From positions 1-9,283 of the forward strand of contig CAIOIN010000031.1 of assembly GCA_903858385.1 (NCBI GenBank): a stretch of 9,283 nucleotides of DNA, read 5' to 3'. The position numbers and the translations under genes are program-made. Shown here piece by piece: positions 4,565-9,283 of this stretch (positions within the stretch are counted from its first letter, which is position 1; the number at the start of each line of letters is the position of its first letter). A model generated the notes under the pieces. That model was not told the DNA's origin. It ran no database searches and was given only the letters and a program-made list of their open reading frames with translations. Source of the DNA: an uncultured Microcaldota archaeon (GTDB taxonomy: Archaea; Micrarchaeota; Micrarchaeia; Micrarchaeales; Micrarchaeaceae).

Positions 4565-6415
4565 ATGAAAATAATAGGAATAGATCTTGGAACGTCCAAT
4601 TCAGCAGCAGCAGTCCTGGAAGGAGGCAGACCGGTCATAATACCGAGCACCGAAGGCATATCACTCTACGGCAAGGCATTCCCGAGCTACGTCGCGTTCA
4701 CGAAGGACGGGCAGAAGCTCGTCGGAGAGCCCGCAAGGCGTCAGGCAGTCGCGAACCCGGAAGGCACGGTAACCGCCTTCAAGAGGAAGATGGGCACCGG
4801 GTTCACCTACAAGATATACGGCAAGGATTACAAGCCCCAAGAACTGTCTGCGATACTTCTGCAGAAGATAAAGCACGATGCGGAGGCCTTCCTGGGCGAA
4901 GAGGTAAAGAAGGCAGTCATAACAGTTCCAGCATATTTCAACGACAACCAGAGGCAGGCAACGAAAGATGCCGGTGAGATAGCTGGTCTGGAGGTGGTAA
5001 GGCTGGTCAACGAGCCGACGGCCGCAAGCCTGGCCTACGGCGTAGACAAAGCAGGGAAAGAGATGAAGATACTCGTCTACGACCTTGGCGGAGGCACTCT
5101 CGACGTAACAATCATGGAGTTCGGCAAAGGCGTATTCGAAGTGAAGTCAACAAGCGGAGACACGCAGCTCGGAGGAACCGATATGGACAACACCATAGTC
5201 GATTTCCTTGTCGGAGAGGTGAAAAACACGCTGAACACCGATGTTACAAAGAGCCCACAGGCCATGCAGAGGCTCAGGGAGGCCGGGGAGAGGGCGAAGA
5301 TAGAACTTTCGACGACCCTATCAACGGAGATAAACCTGCCGTTCCTGTCACAGGACAGCAAAGGCAGCCCGATAAACTTCACATACACATTCACAAGGGC
5401 GAAGCTGGAGAGCCTTGTGGTCAAGACCATAGAAAGGTCTGCAAAGCCGGTCATGCAGGCGCTCAAGGATGCGAAGCTTGAACCGAGCGGTCTCGACAAG
5501 ATAGTCCTTGTGGGTGGACCTACGCGCATGCCCATAGTGCAGCGCTATGTGGAGCAATTGCTGGGGAAGAAGGCCGAGCGGGGCGTTGACCCCATGGAGT
5601 GCGTTGCGCTCGGGGCAGCGATACAGGCGGGAGTGCTGACCGGAGAGGTGAAGGACATAGTCCTTCTGGACGTTACGCCATTGTCGCTGAGCATAGAGAC
5701 GATGGGCGGAATATCGACGCGGCTGATCGAAAGGAACACGACGATACCGACAAAGAAGTCACAGATATTCACCACTGCAGAGGATAGCCAGACGAGCGTC
5801 GACATCCACATTCTGCAGGGAGAAAGGACAATGGCGAAGGACAACGTCGACCTGGGCAAGTTCACGCTCACCGGAATACCGCCGGCTAGGAGAGGGCAAC
5901 CGCAGGTAGAGGTGACTTTCGACATAGATTCCAACGGAATACTGCACGTCATGGCAAAGGACACGAAGACGGGGAAGTCGCAGGGCATGGACATAATCGC
6001 TCCGAACAAGATGAACAAGGACGACATAGAAAGGAAGATGGAGGACGCGAAGAAGTACGAAGAAGATGACAAGAAGCTCAGGGACCAGATAGAAACGAAG
6101 AACTCCGCGGAATCCATGATCTATACGACCGAAAGCACATTGGAGGAATACAAGGACAAGGTGCCGAAGGATGTCGTTGACAAGATCAACGAGGCGAAGA
6201 CCGCGCTCCAGGATGCCCTAAAGGGCGAAGACTCCGATGCGATAAAGGAGAAGAGCGAAGCGCTGAAGAAGGCCCTGGAAGAGATAGGCGCCAGCATATA
6301 CAAGGGCGGCACCACCAGCGCCGGGCCCGGAACCGACGGTTCACAGGGGCCTGACGACGGGGCAGGGCCGACTGACGGCAGCGCCACAGACGCCGACTTC
6401 AAGGTCGAGAAATAA
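4565..6415 (+). CDS. dnaK: DnaK (Hsp70 chaperone), 616 aa
   Basis: ATP-driven cytoplasmic chaperone that binds exposed hydrophobic peptides with help from DnaJ and GrpE, both encoded beside it. The ATPase domain shows GIDLGTSNS (residues 5-13), VPAYFNDNQRQATKDAG (121-137), VNEPTAASLAYG (148-159), DLGGGTLDVTI (173-183) and VLVGGPTRMPIV (314-325). The interdomain linker VLLDVTPLSL follows (366-375), then the substrate-binding domain to about 480 and a helical lid to about 575. A Gly/Asp/Ser-rich tail ends in DADFKVEK. Compared with E. coli DnaK (638 aa), the ATPase domain is shorter by about two dozen residues after AFKRKMG (71-77); lack of this insertion is known for archaeal and Gram-positive Hsp70s. 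ATG 4565 is chosen over the in-frame ATG 4541 because of the GTGAT site and because the protein then begins MKIIGIDLGT, like its homologues. All catalytic motifs are intact. Confidence 0.98.
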   Translation: MKIIGIDLGTSNSAAAVLEGGRPVIIPSTEGISLYGKAFPSYVAFTKDGQKLVGEPARRQAVANPEGTVTAFKRKMGTGFTYKIYGKDYKPQELSAILLQKIKHDAEAFLGEEVKKAVITVPAYFNDNQRQATKDAGEIAGLEVVRLVNEPTAASLAYGVDKAGKEMKILVYDLGGGTLDVTIMEFGKGVFEVKSTSGDTQLGGTDMDNTIVDFLVGEVKNTLNTDVTKSPQAMQRLREAGERAKIELSTTLSTEINLPFLSQDSKGSPINFTYTFTRAKLESLVVKTIERSAKPVMQALKDAKLEPSGLDKIVLVGGPTRMPIVQRYVEQLLGKKAERGVDPMECVALGAAIQAGVLTGEVKDIVLLDVTPLSLSIETMGGISTRLIERNTTIPTKKSQIFTTAEDSQTSVDIHILQGERTMAKDNVDLGKFTLTGIPPARRGQPQVEVTFDIDSNGILHVMAKDTKTGKSQGMDIIAPNKMNKDDIERKMEDAKKYEEDDKKLRDQIETKNSAESMIYTTESTLEEYKDKVPKDVVDKINEAKTALQDALKGEDSDAIKEKSEALKKALEEIGASIYKGGTTSAGPGTDGSQGPDDGAGPTDGSATDADFKVEK

Positions 6416-6416
6416 C

Positions 6417-6423
6417 CGATAAC
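6417..6423 (+). promoter_or_regulatory. Weak ribosome-binding motif CGATAAC before dnaJ
   Basis: CCGATAACATG keeps the GATAAC-start arrangement seen at the grpE and dnaK junctions but lacks the GTG of the Shine-Dalgarno core, and the dnaK stop (TAA) lies just upstream rather than inside it. Initiation at dnaJ may be weaker, or may depend on coupling across the 8-nt gap. Confidence 0.4.
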
Positions 6424-7533
6424 ATGCCAGAGGATTACTACAAAGTGCTCGGTGTCAGCAAGACCGCTAGCGAAACCGATATAAAAAACGCATACCGCGC
6501 TCTTGCGCTCAAACTGCACCCTGACGTCAACAAGAGCAAGGAGGCGGAGGAGAAGTTCAAAAAAATCAATGAAGCATACGCGGTTCTCGGCGATACGGAG
6601 AAGCGCCAGCAGTACGATTCCTACGGTCCGGACGTGTTCAACCAGAGGTACACCCAAGAGGACATATTCCGCGGCGCCAACTTCAACGATTTCAACGACC
6701 TGTTCAAGAGCATGGGTATCAACTTCGGATCCGATAACGACATATTCGGCCAGATGTTCGGCTTCACCCCGCAGAGGAGCGCAGACGTAGGCAACGACAT
6801 ACTAGCGAGAGTGGGCGTCACGCTCCAAGAGGCAGCGCACGGTGCGACAAAGACGCTCGGGGTAAGGCACATCAAGGCTTGCGACAGGTGCGATGGCAAA
6901 GGGTACGAACCCGGGACAAAGATGATCCGGTGCGACAAATGCAACGGCAACGGCCAGATCAGGGAGAGCAGAAGGACGCCGTTCGGCATAATGCAGACAA
7001 TAGGCACCTGTCCGGCATGCGGCGGCGCCGGAAAGACGTTCGAAAAGGCCTGCAAGGCATGCGGCGGAAGGGGAGCGACGCAGGCGGAAGACAAAGTCAA
7101 CGTCACGATACCAAAAGGCGTCAGCACCGGGATGCGCCTCAGGCTAGCTGGCATGGGCGATTACGGGAAGGACAGGCATGGCGACCTCTACATGGACATA
7201 AACGTGCAGGCCGACCGGAGATTCACAAGAGACGGGGACGATGTTCACGCCGACCTTCACATACCGCTGCAGACCGCGCTACTGGGGGGCAAGGCCGCTG
7301 CGCCGACCATAGACGGCGAGAAGAACATTGACATAGGCGAGGGCACGCAGAACAACAGCAAGGTGGTGCTGAAAGAACAGGGTATACCCCACTTCAACAG
7401 GAGCGGCGCAGGCGACGAGATACTCAACATAATAGTCGATCTTCCGAAGCACCTGAGCAGGGAGCAGAAGGAATTGGTAAAGAAGTTTTCGGAGCCCGAC
7501 GGCACCGGAAAAAGCAAGTTCTGGATGTTCTAG
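6424..7533 (+). CDS. dnaJ: DnaJ (Hsp40 co-chaperone), type I, 369 aa
   Basis: Delivers substrates to DnaK and stimulates its ATPase. Full type I architecture is seen: J domain at residues 4-66 (DYYKVLGVSKTASETDIKNA) with the essential HPD at 32-34; a Phe/Gly/Asn/Asp linker at about 72-115 that is poorer in Gly than the classic G/F region and carries repeated NDF/DIF motifs; and a zinc-binding domain with four complete CxxCxGxG repeats, CDRCDGKG (153-160), CDKCNGNG (170-177), CPACGGAG (196-203) and CKACGGRG (210-217). The C-terminal substrate-binding barrels follow, including IPKGVSTGMRLRLAGMGDYG (229-248), GDLYMDINV (253-261), and LLGGKAAAPTIDG (286-298). Length is normal. Last gene of the operon, 8 nt after dnaK. 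It converges with the FttA gene after a 24-nt gap that holds no obvious T-rich terminator on this strand, so the transcript may run into the opposite gene. Confidence 0.97.
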   Translation: MPEDYYKVLGVSKTASETDIKNAYRALALKLHPDVNKSKEAEEKFKKINEAYAVLGDTEKRQQYDSYGPDVFNQRYTQEDIFRGANFNDFNDLFKSMGINFGSDNDIFGQMFGFTPQRSADVGNDILARVGVTLQEAAHGATKTLGVRHIKACDRCDGKGYEPGTKMIRCDKCNGNGQIRESRRTPFGIMQTIGTCPACGGAGKTFEKACKACGGRGATQAEDKVNVTIPKGVSTGMRLRLAGMGDYGKDRHGDLYMDINVQADRRFTRDGDDVHADLHIPLQTALLGGKAAAPTIDGEKNIDIGEGTQNNSKVVLKEQGIPHFNRSGAGDEILNIIVDLPKHLSREQKELVKKFSEPDGTGKSKFWMF

Positions 7534-7557
7534 CCCATCCAAGAAGAAGTACTAAGC

Positions 7558-9283
7558 CTACTTGAGCCTTATCGAATCGAGGTTCATCGGCGCCCTTGCG
7601 TCGCAGTGCAGCGCCCTTCCCAATGCCCTTGCGAGGTCTTCGCACTTAGATTCCTCGCCGTGCATCGTGAACACCGTTCTCGGCCTCGGCCGCATGTTCT
7701 CCGCGAAGCTCATCAACTGGCGCCTGTCGCTGTGGCCGGAGAAGCCCTCTATCGTCTGCACGCTCATGTTGACCTTTATCGGCACCAGCTTGCCGTTCTC
7801 GTCCGGAAGTGGTACTTCCTTCAGGCCGTTCTGTATCCTCCTGCCCAATGAGCTTGCGCTGTTGTAGCCTACGAATATCATCGTGTTGTTCGGGTTCTCG
7901 GCAAGCATCTTGAAGTACTCTATGCTTGCGCCGCCATTCATCATCGCGCCGCTCGCGAGTATGACTGCAGGGCCTTTTTCCATTATGCTCTGCCGTTCTC
8001 CTTTTATCACTTCGAAGATCTCGCTCTCGAATGGAGATCTGTTGTTGAGTATCCTGTTCTTCAGGCTGTCCTTGAGATATTCCGGATAAGCGGTGTGTAT
8101 CGCGCTCGCTTCCAGTATCATGCCATCGAGGTAGACCGGGACGTTGAGCTTGTACTGCTCTTGGGTGGTCATGTAATTTTCGAGCACCATCTGCAGCTCC
8201 TGGCTCCTGCCCACGGAGAAGACAGGGATGAGCACCTTGCCGTTGTTGTTCACGGTGCGCTTTATCGTCTCCATGAGGTCGTGCTCCGCGTCGTTCCTGT
8301 TCCTCGTTATATCGTTCGGGCCTCCGTAAGTGCTCTCTATGAAAAGCGCGTCGACTCTCGGGAACCTGATGTTCGCGGGATCGTAAAGCCTTGTGAAACC
8401 GTACTTCATGTCGCCCGTGTGGACTATGTTGTACATGCCCTCGCCAACGTGCAGATGGACTGTCGCGCTTCCGAGTATGTGCCCGGCATTGTGGTATGTG
8501 AGCTTGAGCTCATCGGTGATGTTCGTGACCTCGCCGTAGTCCCTCGTGACCATGTGCATCAGCATCTTCCGTACGTCTTTGTCGCCGTACAGCGGCGTGC
8601 CTCCGCTCCTCTGCACCAGCTTCAGATAATCGTTCAGCAGCAAAGCCGCCAGCTCCCTGGTGGGGGGCGTGCAGTAAACCGGTCCTTCGTAACCATATTT
8701 GAACAGGTATGGCACGAATCCGATGTGATCCATGTGCGCGTGCGTCAATACGACCGCATCAAGCTCGTTTATCGAAAGGTTGGCGCTGTCAAGGTACGGG
8801 AACGCCCTGTTCTCCGTCTGCCCCCCGACCTCCAATTCCTTCACCGTAGGCTCGGGGCTTACGCCGCAGTCTATTATTATCTTCGAATTGGGCGTTTCCA
8901 GCAGCAGGCTGCTCCTTCCCACTTCCCTGTAGCCTCCAAGCGCCGTGGCCTTGAGCCATTCGCTCTTGGGTATTACAGTGTTTATCTTGTTGCCTATGTT
9001 CATCAGGAACTTCTTCCTGAACTCGGATTCGTTGAACATCAGCTGCCTCACTCCTGAAATGACCTCGCTGTTCATCGTCGGCGTCCTCAGCACCTTCGGC
9101 GTCCAGTTCGTCTGTATCGCTATGCTCTTCAGGGTGGACCCGCCCTTGCCTATGACCAGGCCCGGCTTCAATGCTTCAATATAAACTTCCGAGAATTCGG
9201 GGACGAACCGTATGCCGTTCTCCTTTATCACGGCCTCCTTCGGCACTATCTGCTCTATTATCTCCTTCGCCTTCTCCGGCTGC
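7558..9283 (-). CDS. fttA: Archaeal CPSF1 / FttA, transcription-termination endoribonuclease (N-terminus cut by the window edge)
   Basis: Metallo-beta-lactamase/beta-CASP RNase of the aCPSF1 (FttA) family, which cuts nascent RNA at U-rich sites to terminate transcription in archaea. The frame is open to the right edge, so the GTG at 9246 is an internal Val codon and the true start lies outside; 574 residues are visible, and the family is about 635. In visible numbering: a KH domain with PGLVIGKGG (GxxG at 45-48); the lactamase motif THAHMDH (180-186); AGHILGSA (266-273); VHTGDMKYG (287-295); the beta-CASP motif FIESTYGG (314-321); GFSGHSDRRQ (513-522); and TMHGEE (539-544). All metal-binding His/Asp residues expected from the family are present. 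The C-terminus is complete (TAG at 7558-7560). It converges on dnaJ; its promoter is not visible. Paralogues aCPSF1b/aCPSF2 lack the KH region, so the KH domain supports the FttA assignment. Confidence 0.96.
   Translation of the reverse strand, partial: QPEKAKEIIEQIVPKEAVIKENGIRFVPEFSEVYIEALKPGLVIGKGGSTLKSIAIQTNWTPKVLRTPTMNSEVISGVRQLMFNESEFRKKFLMNIGNKINTVIPKSEWLKATALGGYREVGRSSLLLETPNSKIIIDCGVSPEPTVKELEVGGQTENRAFPYLDSANLSINELDAVVLTHAHMDHIGFVPYLFKYGYEGPVYCTPPTRELAALLLNDYLKLVQRSGGTPLYGDKDVRKMLMHMVTRDYGEVTNITDELKLTYHNAGHILGSATVHLHVGEGMYNIVHTGDMKYGFTRLYDPANIRFPRVDALFIESTYGGPNDITRNRNDAEHDLMETIKRTVNNNGKVLIPVFSVGRSQELQMVLENYMTTQEQYKLNVPVYLDGMILEASAIHTAYPEYLKDSLKNRILNNRSPFESEIFEVIKGERQSIMEKGPAVILASGAMMNGGASIEYFKMLAENPNNTMIFVGYNSASSLGRRIQNGLKEVPLPDENGKLVPIKVNMSVQTIEGFSGHSDRRQLMSFAENMRPRPRTVFTMHGEESKCEDLARALGRALHCDARAPMNLDSIRLK

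Noticed and set aside
5545..6117. 190-codon antisense frame over dnaK
   Set aside because: Long frames antisense to dnaK are a common codon-bias artefact; Ser/Phe-rich with no start signals.
8095..9057. 320-codon plus-strand frame antisense to FttA
   Set aside because: FttA is certain from its motifs. The antisense frame has a biased His/Val/Arg-rich composition expected from reading an intact gene backwards, with no recognisable domain.

Overview
The window is archaeal. It holds the 3' part of a 23S rRNA gene, and its protein genes include a KEOPS Cgi121 subunit and an aCPSF1/FttA transcription-termination nuclease, both archaeal hallmarks. Start sites also look archaeal: several genes have a TATA-like box about 26-27 nt upstream of the start codon with no room for a leader, while internal operon genes carry a short GTGAT Shine-Dalgarno motif. 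G/C and A/T look roughly balanced and ATA is a frequent Ile codon. The gene content, the lack of a 5S gene after 23S and the very drifted 23S sequence would fit a fast-evolving euryarchaeal or DPANN (for example Micrarchaeota-like) lineage. That placement is inference; no species can be named.

Layout. Positions 1 to about 1063: 23S rRNA from domain IV to the 3' end, 5' part outside the window. About 1064-1228: non-coding spacer with a T-rich hairpin terminator candidate and a TATA box. 1229-1819: an unrecognised 196-residue, apparently helical protein. 1857-2324: a flavodoxin-like protein with its own leaderless promoter. 2388-3451: a two-gene unit of a cytidylate-kinase-like P-loop kinase and Cgi121. 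3452-3569: a compact promoter region with an inverted repeat. 3570-7533: a tight four-gene operon of a winged-helix regulator, grpE, dnaK and dnaJ. 7558 to the right edge, minus strand: FttA/aCPSF1, converging on dnaJ with a 24-nt gap.

How the genes work together. The operon is a complete Hsp70 machine (DnaK, its J-domain partner and its nucleotide exchange factor) led by a probable DNA-binding regulator, so an autoregulated heat- or stress-response unit is the natural reading. Cgi121 acts in tRNA t6A synthesis. FttA cleaves nascent RNA to end transcription. The remaining genes are housekeeping or unknown.

The most unusual item is the 23S rRNA. Against E. coli positions recalled from memory, it departs from near-universal bases in the peptidyl-transferase centre, the P loop, the sarcin-ricin loop and helix 69. 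Many paired positions change together (C-G to U-A, C-G to G-C, A.C to C.A), which argues for a functional, strongly drifted rRNA and against random decay. No mobile element, CRISPR array or tRNA gene was found.
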